DNA from: Terriglobia bacterium
GTDB lineage: Bacteria; Acidobacteriota; Terriglobia; Versatilivoradales; Versatilivoraceae
Length of the DNA: 64,000 bases
Reading direction: 5' to 3'
Assembly (NCBI GenBank): GCA_022452285.1
Contig: JAKUNG010000014.1
Coordinates: 53,276 to 117,275 of the forward strand
Part shown: piece by piece, positions 55,133 to 63,546 of the stretch
Layout: each line of letters starts with the position of its first letter
Position numbering within the stretch: position 1 is the stretch's first letter
Notes under the pieces: model-generated
Told to the model about the DNA's origin: nothing
Seen by the model: the letters and a program-made list of their open reading frames with translations, nothing else
Database searches by the model: none
Program-made: the position numbers and the translations under genes

Positions 55133-56179
55133 ATGTTGTTACGACATTTCATTTATAGACGGGAAAAAAAACTCTACAAACGGGACATCCAGCGAAGATT
55201 AGTGAGACCTTTTGAGTGGGGAACGGAGTTTTTAGACAATTACCATAACACTCGTGAGCCCTTTGAGTTTATTAAACGTCATAATCAAAGAGTTCTAGCA
55301 GATAGTAAATCTTACTTTGTTCCACCACCATGTCAGAATTCGGATTTTCAGTTTGACGGTTTCTGGTTAAAATTCCCTAGTGCAGTTCAAACCCCTTACC
55401 CAGAGAATAATATCGTTCATGCACGCTATTTCCCAAAAAGCGAAACAGCAGTAATAGTTTTACCTCAGTGGAATGGTGACGAACAAGCACATATTGGACT
55501 TTGTAAAGGTCTACAGCGATTTGGTATTGGTGCTCTTCGACTTAGCCTACCCTACCATGACCGGCGTCGGCCTAATGGTATCGAACGAGCAGATTACATG
55601 GTCAGCTCAAATATTGGACGCACTATCCAAGCAGTCCAGCAGGCAGTTCAGGATGTAAGTCGTTCTGCTGATTGGCTGTTCAGTCAAGGAATTCGTCAAA
55701 TTGGTCTGTTGGGTTCTAGTATAGGCTCATGCGTCGGATGGCTTGTTTTTGCTCACGATCAACGTTTCAGACTTGCAGCTTTTAATCATGTTTCAAGTTA
55801 CTTTGGTGATGTGGTTTGGAGAGGGATAACCACATCTCACATTCGTAAAACTCTAGAAAAAAATATGACCCAAGAAGACGTTCGTGAGGCATGGTTAACA
55901 CTAAGTCCAAGTGCATATGTCTCAAAACTAAGAAATAATCGTAGACCTATGCTCATGCTATCAGCCCTTTATGATCTATCTTTTCCTCCAGATCTTTCAC
56001 GTCAGATTTTTGATCAGGTTGATCGTGAAAAAATCAAAGTTCAGAAAGCCTTTCTACCCTGCGGGCACTATACCGGGGGTAGACCACCTTTTAGTTATCT
56101 GACAGGCTATCATCTCATCAATTTTTTTCGTAAAGAAAGAAAGGCTTTCCTCAGAAAACAGTTAGTAGAAAATCAGTAG
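55133..56179 (+). CDS. Alpha/beta hydrolase-fold protein
   Basis: A 348-residue alpha/beta hydrolase. The nucleophile elbow is G-S-S-I-G at 194-198 with Ser196. Asp in SALYDLSFP (about 281) and His in PCGHYTGG (about 313) complete the triad. The N-terminal 60 residues are basic and helical (RREKKLYKRDIQRR), and there is no signal peptide. VLPQWNGDEQAH before the elbow is the oxyanion loop region. The substrate is unknown; esterase or depolymerase activity would fit the fold. It stands alone and converges on the M81 operon. Confidence 0.82.
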   Translation: MLLRHFIYRREKKLYKRDIQRRLVRPFEWGTEFLDNYHNTREPFEFIKRHNQRVLADSKSYFVPPPCQNSDFQFDGFWLKFPSAVQTPYPENNIVHARYFPKSETAVIVLPQWNGDEQAHIGLCKGLQRFGIGALRLSLPYHDRRRPNGIERADYMVSSNIGRTIQAVQQAVQDVSRSADWLFSQGIRQIGLLGSSIGSCVGWLVFAHDQRFRLAAFNHVSSYFGDVVWRGITTSHIRKTLEKNMTQEDVREAWLTLSPSAYVSKLRNNRRPMLMLSALYDLSFPPDLSRQIFDQVDREKIKVQKAFLPCGHYTGGRPPFSYLTGYHLINFFRKERKAFLRKQLVENQ

Positions 56180-56292
56180 CTGTTCGATCCTCTGATGTTT
56201 AATAACCAAATAAGCTATTTCTCTTAAATTTCAACCCAAAATCTAAACAAACTTTTAAATATTTTTCTATAGGGTTTTTGCTTTTTGTCGAT

Positions 56293-57810
56293 CTATAGGT
56301 TTGTCGTCACCTTTGGAGTAATGACATCTGGCATTTTGTCGATAGGATAAACAGGTCGCCTGATTCGTTGAAATGGCAGTAGACGCATATTAGTTGGAGT
56401 GGGACCCGGAAGGTTCACTACAAAGAAACCCTTCATAATGTCGGCATAGCCTTGTCTAAAATTCATCATATTTTTAACACAAACAAACTTAGCTTGCTCC
56501 ACATACATGCCCATTGAGTCATATTGCTCATGTGCCCATTCATAGGTTGGATAGGTAGTTACAAGAAGCTGGATACTTTCAATTTTTAAAACTACGGATG
56601 GACCCATAGAAACCTCTGTTCCTCCAAAAATTCCACCTTGATATCGAATTCGACCATCCGACCGATTCATAATTGTAGCTTTAGTTTTCAGAGGCTGCCC
56701 CCAACGAGAATCAATCCGATGGCCAACCTCTATTTGAATTTTAGATCCAATAGCGTGTCCTCTACACATGTGTACTGTTTCTGGATCAACCACCGTAGCT
56801 AAAGTTGATTCCATTATCTTGAGCTCTAAAAGACGCTTGACCAATGTAATGCCATCCCCTGCTGCTCCACCCCCGGTAGTATCAGCAGTGTCTAACAATA
56901 GAATTGGTCCACCCTCAATTTCTTGCCCAAGTCTAACTGCATTCTCTACTTCTAAAATCTCAACTTCATAAGATTTTCGGTCATTCCAATGCTGGCTAGC
57001 TAACTTATTTGCACATCGCTTTGCCTCAGCTTTGTCGTTGTTGGTTATTACTACTGCACTGCAGCCCAGCTCAGGAACATCAATATAAGAACCCACATTA
57101 AAAACTGAAGCAGAGAGAACCTTTAAATGAGTTTGTTCAATCTGATCGGCTTCTTTGCGGAGTTTAGCAAAGGGACCATTCCCCTCGGTTGAAGCATGAA
57201 AACTAGTGAGGAGTAGGGGTAACTGGGCCAGAGCAACAACAGGATTAATTTGACCGCGGACAGTCTGCATTAATAACTTAGCGGCTTTCTCACCAGTTTT
57301 AAAAGCGTCAGAATGAGGATAAGTACGGTAGCCTATGATGAGATTAGAAGCTTGAACCATCTCTTGAGTTACATTTCCATGCAAATCAAGAGTTATTGCT
57401 AATGGTGCCTCAGATCCAATGACTTTGCGGATTGACTGTGCTAAATCACCTTCAGGATCATCTTTGCTTTGCACACACATTGAACCATGATTTGAAATAA
57501 GAATTCCTTGAATGCTGGGGTTATGTTCTAGCCGATTAAGTATTTGATCTTTTAAATACGTATAACATTTATCAGATAAAGGATTGGCAGAATTCGCTCG
57601 TGCGGCAATTAATGGAACAACTTCAACCTCTTGATCCCCAAGAAGAACAGAAAGAAATCCCCCGATCTCTGTATCTGAACTATCCAAGCGTAAAAGATCT
57701 TCTCCTTCAAGGAGATAGCCTGTATTACTGAAAAACTCTAGTTCTGAAAATCCAGGAACAAAATGGTTGGATTCGGATGAAACCTGGGCAATAGCTATGC
57801 GAAAACTCAT
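56293..57810 (-). CDS. M81-family (MlrC-like) metallopeptidase
   Basis: A 505-residue protein of the MlrC/DUF1485 family. Characteristic stretches are IAQVSSESNHF at the N-terminus, GILISNHGSM, ITLDLHGNVT and GYRTYPHSDAF, which carry the metal-binding His/Asp residues, and LLDTADTTGGGAAGDG further on. MlrC hydrolyses linearised microcystin, but most family members lie near sugar or amino-acid catabolism and have unknown substrates. Its ATG follows the TAA of the upstream SDR with no gap (TAAATG), so translation is likely coupled. It is the last gene of the lactonase-SDR-M81 operon. Confidence 0.88.
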   Translation of the reverse strand: MSFRIAIAQVSSESNHFVPGFSELEFFSNTGYLLEGEDLLRLDSSDTEIGGFLSVLLGDQEVEVVPLIAARANSANPLSDKCYTYLKDQILNRLEHNPSIQGILISNHGSMCVQSKDDPEGDLAQSIRKVIGSEAPLAITLDLHGNVTQEMVQASNLIIGYRTYPHSDAFKTGEKAAKLLMQTVRGQINPVVALAQLPLLLTSFHASTEGNGPFAKLRKEADQIEQTHLKVLSASVFNVGSYIDVPELGCSAVVITNNDKAEAKRCANKLASQHWNDRKSYEVEILEVENAVRLGQEIEGGPILLLDTADTTGGGAAGDGITLVKRLLELKIMESTLATVVDPETVHMCRGHAIGSKIQIEVGHRIDSRWGQPLKTKATIMNRSDGRIRYQGGIFGGTEVSMGPSVVLKIESIQLLVTTYPTYEWAHEQYDSMGMYVEQAKFVCVKNMMNFRQGYADIMKGFFVVNLPGPTPTNMRLLPFQRIRRPVYPIDKMPDVITPKVTTNL

Positions 57811-58587
57811 TTAGCCCATCCATAGGCCGCCATTAATCTCAATAACTTGACCAGTTATAAAAGACGATGCATCACTTGAAAGGAAAATAACAGCCGAAGC
57901 ACATTCTTCTGGCTGACCATTGCGTTTGAGAGGTGTTTGCTGAGCCAAACTTTCCAAGCCTGCTTGAGTACTAAGCCTATTGTGAAGATCTGTCAAAATC
58001 ACACCTGGTGCAATTGCATTTACTCGCACCGTGGGAGCTAATTCTCTAGCCATACTGCGAGTCAGACTTAAAATTGCCCCTTTAGCTGCAGCATAAACAG
58101 AAACACCTCCAGCACCACCATTATGGGCTGAAATGGAAGCGGTGTTGATCACTGCAGGAAGTCTTCCCTTTAGCAGCAACGGGAGAGCATCCCGAGTTAC
58201 ATACAGGGTACTATGTAAATTAACTCGCAAAACTGTTTCAATCCAGTTATTGCTTGCCTGCAGCAAAGAACTTCGGTTTACCATATCACCAGCATTATTG
58301 ACTAGAATATCTAGGTGCTCCCATTTTCCCTTGACGTGGTCAATCAATTCTTTAGATCCATTAGAATCACTCAGGTCTGCTGAAACAGACCAACTCTGCC
58401 CTCCCATGTTAATAATTTCTTTAACAACCTCCTCAGCTTTTTTTTTAGACCGGTGGTAATGTACTGCAACTGCTGCACCACTCTGTGCCAAGGCTAATGC
58501 TACCGCCCTTCCAATACCTCGACTAGCACCGGTTACTAAGGCACATTTTCCACAAAGTCCAAAGTTTTGTTTCAAATATTCCGTCAT
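57811..58587 (-). CDS. SDR-family oxidoreductase (FabG-like)
   Basis: A 258-residue classical SDR with TGASRGIG near residues 19-26, LVNNAG, a Ser in NTASISAH and the YAAAKG Tyr/Lys pair. The C-terminal INGGLWMG ending is typical. Its ATG overlaps the stop of the upstream lactonase-like gene (ATGA), and its stop abuts the M81 ATG. The physical coupling to an L-fuconolactonase-type enzyme suggests a sugar or deoxysugar dehydrogenase rather than a fatty-acid enzyme, by inference. Confidence 0.9.
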   Translation of the reverse strand: MTEYLKQNFGLCGKCALVTGASRGIGRAVALALAQSGAAVAVHYHRSKKKAEEVVKEIINMGGQSWSVSADLSDSNGSKELIDHVKGKWEHLDILVNNAGDMVNRSSLLQASNNWIETVLRVNLHSTLYVTRDALPLLLKGRLPAVINTASISAHNGGAGGVSVYAAAKGAILSLTRSMARELAPTVRVNAIAPGVILTDLHNRLSTQAGLESLAQQTPLKRNGQPEECASAVIFLSSDASSFITGQVIEINGGLWMG

Positions 58588-59429
58588 TTTTCTGCTCCGT
58601 CAAGCCTATAGAATTTGATTGCGTTCCCTCCAAATATTGCCGTTTCAACTTTAGTACTTAGATGGCATGAAACAGTCTTTTTTATGACTTCAATACTACT
58701 TTTATAGTCGCTGGATGTTAAACAAACTGGCCAGTCGCTGCCAAACATCAATCGATCTTCACCAAAGCACCTAAGAAGATGACTGACAAATGGTTGGACC
58801 TGTTTGGATATATCAATTGAGGGATTAGCACGAGGGAACATTCCAGACAGTTTGCAGTGAAGTCCCGGGTATTTGGCAATCTCAGTAATATGAGTTTTCC
58901 AAGGCTGAAGACAATTATCCTGAATGTTTGGTTTCGCTAAATGATCTATAACACCTAAAAGGTCTGGTATTTTTGTCAGCATCTCAATAACCGAAGGTAA
59001 ATGCTGAGGCCAAACAATTAAATCTAAAGGGATCTTTTTTTTAGCAATCTCTTGTAAGCTTCTCAGAACTGACGGACGGACCAACCAGCGAATATCATCA
59101 ATCAGTTCTACGGCTGGGCGAATTCCTACAAAACCAGAATATTTGCAATATTGTTCTAATTGATCTGGAAAGTGAACACTTTCCAGATCCAACCAACCAA
59201 CAACACCAGCAATGAAAAAGTTATCCTTAGCCAAGGCTAACAAAAAATCAGTTTCTTCTAACGTTGGTGAGGCTTGTACAGCAATGGTTTGATCAATATT
59301 ATTTTCTCTGAGAAGAGGTTTTAAATTTTCTGGTAAATAGTCACGATACACTACGGAATTACTTTTATCCATCCAAGGATAATCAAAATGCCTGTGCAAC
59401 CAAAAGTGTTGGTGGCTATCAATTCGCAT
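58584..59429 (-). CDS. Amidohydrolase of the L-fuconolactonase-type (COG3618) group
   Basis: A 281-residue TIM-barrel amidohydrolase. The metal site opens with RIDSHQHFW (His6, His8), continues with VIDHLAKP and closes with FGSDWPV. YPWMDKSN and the W-P-H stretches match the fuconolactonase/2-pyrone-4,6-dicarboxylate lactonase group, which open sugar lactones. It is the first gene of a tightly overlapped operon with an SDR and an M81 protein. Together with the acid-sugar dehydratase at 42.9 kb and the aldolase at 6.6 kb it could form a fucose- or rhamnose-type oxidative pathway. Confidence 0.88.
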   Translation of the reverse strand: MRIDSHQHFWLHRHFDYPWMDKSNSVVYRDYLPENLKPLLRENNIDQTIAVQASPTLEETDFLLALAKDNFFIAGVVGWLDLESVHFPDQLEQYCKYSGFVGIRPAVELIDDIRWLVRPSVLRSLQEIAKKKIPLDLIVWPQHLPSVIEMLTKIPDLLGVIDHLAKPNIQDNCLQPWKTHITEIAKYPGLHCKLSGMFPRANPSIDISKQVQPFVSHLLRCFGEDRLMFGSDWPVCLTSSDYKSSIEVIKKTVSCHLSTKVETAIFGGNAIKFYRLDGAEK

Positions 59430-59492
59430 AGAGGAATCTATGGTTGTTGTAAATAGCTGCCCAAAGCTTGCCCAATTCTTTCTTAAGAAAAC

Positions 59493-61202
59493 TTAACGTC
59501 GTGAATTACGTCCCCTTTTTGCATAGGGGCCAACATCCGGGTCATCATCAACCCAGAAATTACGACTCATTAGATATTTAGTCTCAACTTCAACATCCCT
59601 CAGATGAACTAATGTGGAAAGGGCTGGATCACGATGTGTTAGTGTAACTTCAAGAAAATTTTCCCCCTTTTTGAACCAGTGTTGTCGCTCTAATTTAAAT
59701 ACAAACCAATACCCACTAGCACGTTTACATGGGGCATACATTTTGTACATTTGATTGATCCGTTTCAAAGAGGATTCGGGAAGGATTTTTCCGTTTAGCC
59801 GGAATTGTAACGGCTCCCGTTCATTTACTCCAATGCGCAACCTTAGTAGGACTTCATCAACTAAACCCTCTTGATCCCAAAGCATTAAGTCATCAGCAAT
59901 TGTGACATTGACTTTGACCGTCTGGTTCGGTTTTAGTTCAATTGGCAATGTAGGCTTTCCCTCGGAAGGAGCCTGTCTAGAGTCCCCTTTGGTCAACACA
60001 CTATAAAACTTACTCTTAGAGGCCATAATTTCGGGATGATTGACTTCCCGTAACTGCTCATAAAAGTCAGCCCGATAAGGCCAGTTAGCTCCAGCAAACC
60101 ATTGCGTTAGATAAAGGCCATCAAGACCCTGTTGCCAGTAGTTTGAAGCTGCAGCTCTTATAATTTCGATAGTAGCACTTAATAATCGATCAGAGCTTAC
60201 AATACTATTAAGAGCTCCAAAAACTCGGCAGTCAGACCCTTTGGCAATTTCAATCATTGGTTTAAAATCTGCCATTGAATCAACCCTAGCCCAGTGTGTC
60301 TCTCCTACCAAAACATCAACGATTCCTTGTGAGATCCACTCTTGATAATCAAATCCTAATTCATAGCCAGTTTTTAGATCCGCAGGTACACGAAGCACTA
60401 GTTCACAATCCGGATTATTATTTTTTAGGATCTCATAAACTTTCTTAATCCATTGTGTCATTATTCCTCGCCCCTCTGTAACTTCCATAGGATGGAAAAA
60501 TGCTACGACACGACTAAGATAGTTTAGCTGTAGTTCAAATCCATCAATTGGGTAATTCTTAGCAACTTCTTCAATTAGTTTTAGTCGTTCATTCCTCACT
60601 TCTTCATGCTTAAAATCAAGATTTGTCTTACCGGGAAAATTAGGCAGATCTCCCCTAGCCCCAATCTCTAGGTGTTTGTTCTGAAAACGAAAATTTGAAC
60701 TCCTAACATCTTCTTCAACTGATGATCCTCGGTTTCCTTGATTGACCAATAAAGTGGGATAAAGCAGCATTCCCTTGGCATGGGCCCGTTCACAGGCTAC
60801 ACGTAAAGGATCAATTCCTTGGTCTATGGCACCCCTAACATTTTGATATGCACGATGAAATACCTTATGGCTCCATTTCTTTACTGGATCACCCCAAACT
60901 TCACTAACTTTAGTGTCATGAAAAACCGTTCGACCATCCCCAAGGCCAAGACATAGAGCCTCCACAGACGTTCCAACAAGTTCATCAACTGGAGCCTCAA
61001 ACTGGCGCTTAGACATGGGAGGTTCATAATGATAGACCAAGTCATGACGGCTATCATTAAAGTACATAATCCTGGGTTTATTTTTTGCTGACTTCTTTTT
61101 CCACGTAGAACCCATAGAGGATATGATGTTACTTTTCGAACTTGCTAGAGTAGGAACTGCACCTAGCGCTACAGCACTTTTCACAAAATCTCGCCTGATC
61201 AT
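59493..61202 (-). CDS. Tat-exported TIM-barrel protein, glycoside-hydrolase-like, unknown substrate
   Basis: A 569-residue protein with a twin-arginine leader (RRDFVKSA at residues 3-10). Residues about 40-400 look like a TIM barrel of the putative glycoside hydrolase groups (GHL10/GH10-like), with DGFELQLNYLSR and GLYLTQWFAGANW as candidate strand ends carrying acidic residues. The C-terminal 120 residues form a beta-domain (LPIELKPNQTVKVNVTIAD..). I do not recognise a characterised family. A strong AAAGGAG site precedes the ATG. It lies between the lactonase operon and the sialidase/BON pair, all on the minus strand, so a carbohydrate role is likely. Confidence 0.72.
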   Translation of the reverse strand: MIRRDFVKSAVALGAVPTLASSKSNIISSMGSTWKKKSAKNKPRIMYFNDSRHDLVYHYEPPMSKRQFEAPVDELVGTSVEALCLGLGDGRTVFHDTKVSEVWGDPVKKWSHKVFHRAYQNVRGAIDQGIDPLRVACERAHAKGMLLYPTLLVNQGNRGSSVEEDVRSSNFRFQNKHLEIGARGDLPNFPGKTNLDFKHEEVRNERLKLIEEVAKNYPIDGFELQLNYLSRVVAFFHPMEVTEGRGIMTQWIKKVYEILKNNNPDCELVLRVPADLKTGYELGFDYQEWISQGIVDVLVGETHWARVDSMADFKPMIEIAKGSDCRVFGALNSIVSSDRLLSATIEIIRAAASNYWQQGLDGLYLTQWFAGANWPYRADFYEQLREVNHPEIMASKSKFYSVLTKGDSRQAPSEGKPTLPIELKPNQTVKVNVTIADDLMLWDQEGLVDEVLLRLRIGVNEREPLQFRLNGKILPESSLKRINQMYKMYAPCKRASGYWFVFKLERQHWFKKGENFLEVTLTHRDPALSTLVHLRDVEVETKYLMSRNFWVDDDPDVGPYAKRGRNSRR

Positions 61203-61320
61203 GGAAATTCTCCTTTTTTATAGATTAAGGATTTTTTAGTTAAGAATATCTATCTATTCAAAAAATACCCTCATCTCGAGGTGAAGCTATGTCAACCCAA
61301 AACCGGTTTCTCATTCATCA

Positions 61321-61935
61321 CTACTGCTGAATCATTTTTTGGTCAACCTTTAAATTATTTGTTACAGAAAATACACCACTAACACCACTGGCTTTAAGAC
61401 CAGCTAGATTCTTATCCTGTGCACTATTAACCAATCCAATTAAAATAACGTTTCCATGTTTTACGATAATATGAATGGGGTAAACACCTAAAGGCTCTTG
61501 ACTAAAATAGAGGTGCTTTTGCACATGCTGGGAAAATATTTGCCATATCTCACCACCTAAACCGTAACCAGACAACTCTTGACTACGATAAATTGCATCA
61601 AAAATAGACATTCTAATTCTGTTGTCATTGGTGGAGACAGGAAGTAGTTCAATTTGATTATCAACTTTATTTATACCTTTAATATAGCTTATTTCACGTT
61701 CTGCAACTTTCTTTAAATTAGGCTGATAGACATAGCCCCCTAATGTAACTTCATCATCTTCAAATTGAAAGACTAGATGGTCAAACATACCGTAATAAGG
61801 CAATGTTTCTAGTGTTTCCCTGATATTACTAGATATTGTTTCTCTACTCCTGTCTTGAGAAAACTTTTTATCCATACTCATTATCAATAACAAGAATATT
61901 CCAATCCCTAAAACTTTAATTTGTTCTATTCTCAT
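61321..61935 (-). CDS. Exported protein with two BON domains
   Basis: A 204-residue protein with a hydrophobic N-terminal segment (residues 5-20, signal or anchor). It contains two BON-like domains: about 35-100 (VTLGGYVYQPNLKKVAEREISYIKGINKVDNQIEL) and about 115-200 (IHIIVKHGNVILIGLVNSAQDK..GVFSVTNNLKV). BON domains bind phospholipid membranes, as in OsmY and DolP. Its ATG overlaps the TGA of the sialidase-like gene upstream (ATGA), which is an odd pairing. It may hold periplasmic or outer-membrane integrity, or link the partner protein to the membrane. Confidence 0.85.
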   Translation of the reverse strand: MRIEQIKVLGIGIFLLLIMSMDKKFSQDRSRETISSNIRETLETLPYYGMFDHLVFQFEDDEVTLGGYVYQPNLKKVAEREISYIKGINKVDNQIELLPVSTNDNRIRMSIFDAIYRSQELSGYGLGGEIWQIFSQHVQKHLYFSQEPLGVYPIHIIVKHGNVILIGLVNSAQDKNLAGLKASGVSGVFSVTNNLKVDQKMIQQ

Positions 61936-63191
61936 CGATTATTGCTCCATTTAGTCTTTCCCCACGGTCGCCAACGCATAGCTTGAAGCGTAAAACCTCT
62001 CCCAGTTGGTTGTCCATTTAATCCTAGTTTTCCGTCCCCTGCAACAGTAATGATGGTTCCATCGTTTCCAGCAACAGAACTCCCATAACCATGTCCTTTC
62101 ATCAAAATGTACACTTCGGGTGACCAACTTTTGCCCATGTCCCAGCTAATTCGGGCACGAACATCACCTCCTTCAGCATAAGGATAACGATTATCATAGG
62201 TCGCTACTATCCCTCCCCCGGGAAGCAATGACAAGGTAGCGTGGGCCTGCCCATAGACTCTGGTTAAGGGCCTGAAATTAAACCAGCTACGACCCCCATC
62301 AATAGAATCAGCTAGCTGAACGGTCTTACCTCCTAGGCGAGAATGAGGAATACCACGGATTGCTGCCAGCACTTGTAATCCTCCCAAAGAAACTAGTCCC
62401 GTTTCAGCGGCGGTATCTGGCATTAAGGAGATTTTTGACCAAGTAAGACCTTGGTCTTTACTCTGAAAAAAAACTTGAGCGGATCGACCGGGAAGTTCTG
62501 ATGGCCACTCCGGATCATAAGCGTCAAGCGCAACTAACAAGTTCCCGTCCCCTAATGCAACAATAGAATTACCATCACCAGTTAGAGCTTTATAAGGATG
62601 TGGCGGTACCAGCGGTTCACTACTTTCCCAATGTTTTCCTCCATCACTAGAACGTGAGATAACTAAAGAATAAAGTTTATGCTTACCTGCTGAAACTGCT
62701 GGATTCGTTACCAATTTGGAAGTCAAAGGTGGTAATCCACTAGCTTGGTGACAGACATAAATATAGAAATGGTTTCCTCCAAAAGCCTGTGCTGAAACTG
62801 GCTCCTGTTGGGTATTAGGTAAGCCTTCTATACGTCTGCCAGTCCACGTTTTACCATCATCATTAGACCGATAAAGATACGTTCCAAATCCAGCATACAA
62901 AATTCCGTTTCTTGTTCTAATTACCCTACCATCAAGTCTCCAAGTGGACTGTGGAACAGGAAGTCTCATTCGTCTTGCAGGCAGTGTTCCAATTTCCTTA
63001 TAGACTATTTTAAAATTCCCCTTTGTACCTGCATTCATTCCTGGTCTTAGATAGGGTTCCGCTTCAGCAACAACAACTGGATAATCCAGTGAGGGATCAA
63101 ATTGACTGTTGACCCATTCCTTCTGAGCAATTAATAGATTCGGAAAAAGAAATATAGTCATAATGTGTACGATGTATTTTTTAAAAAACAT
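61932..63191 (-). CDS. Exported sialidase-like BNR-repeat protein
   Basis: A roughly 419-residue protein with a signal peptide (MFFKKYIVHIMTIFLF). It is a sialidase-type six-bladed propeller with five Asp boxes (NDDGKTW, SDGGKHW, KDQGLTW, IDGGRSW, WDMGKSW). The open frame extends to 63248 but the ATG at 63189-63191 begins a proper signal peptide and is favoured. It lacks the N-terminal LamG-like domain of its relative at 44247. The sialidase arginine triad could not be confirmed by eye. Its stop overlaps the BON-protein ATG by four bases, so the two are probably translated together. Confidence 0.83.
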   Translation of the reverse strand: MFFKKYIVHIMTIFLFPNLLIAQKEWVNSQFDPSLDYPVVVAEAEPYLRPGMNAGTKGNFKIVYKEIGTLPARRMRLPVPQSTWRLDGRVIRTRNGILYAGFGTYLYRSNDDGKTWTGRRIEGLPNTQQEPVSAQAFGGNHFYIYVCHQASGLPPLTSKLVTNPAVSAGKHKLYSLVISRSSDGGKHWESSEPLVPPHPYKALTGDGNSIVALGDGNLLVALDAYDPEWPSELPGRSAQVFFQSKDQGLTWSKISLMPDTAAETGLVSLGGLQVLAAIRGIPHSRLGGKTVQLADSIDGGRSWFNFRPLTRVYGQAHATLSLLPGGGIVATYDNRYPYAEGGDVRARISWDMGKSWSPEVYILMKGHGYGSSVAGNDGTIITVAGDGKLGLNGQPTGRGFTLQAMRWRPWGKTKWSNNR

Positions 63192-63546
63192 AGTTTTAGA
63201 ACCCTCTTCTATTAAATAAACTAACATCCAACACAAGTAGACTAACAAAAATGTAGATATAGATTCAAAGTCAGCAAAATAAACATAAGAAATTCCAAGA
63301 ACTTAATCTTCTCTAGTAGAAAGATGGGATTTTTAGTCTTAAAAAAGAGAATGTCTATCAGGACGGTTTATCCTCACAGACAAAAGATTATCATAGCCAT
63401 TAGGACCATCCTTCCAATATCACTTGTTGGAGAACTTGTGTTAAATGTACCAAGCTATAAGTTTTATTTTCTGGTACCATCAAATCAATGCAGACTAAGG
63501 ATCGTGTTTTCCTCAAAACCTTTATCCCTTCGAACCTGATAGGATC

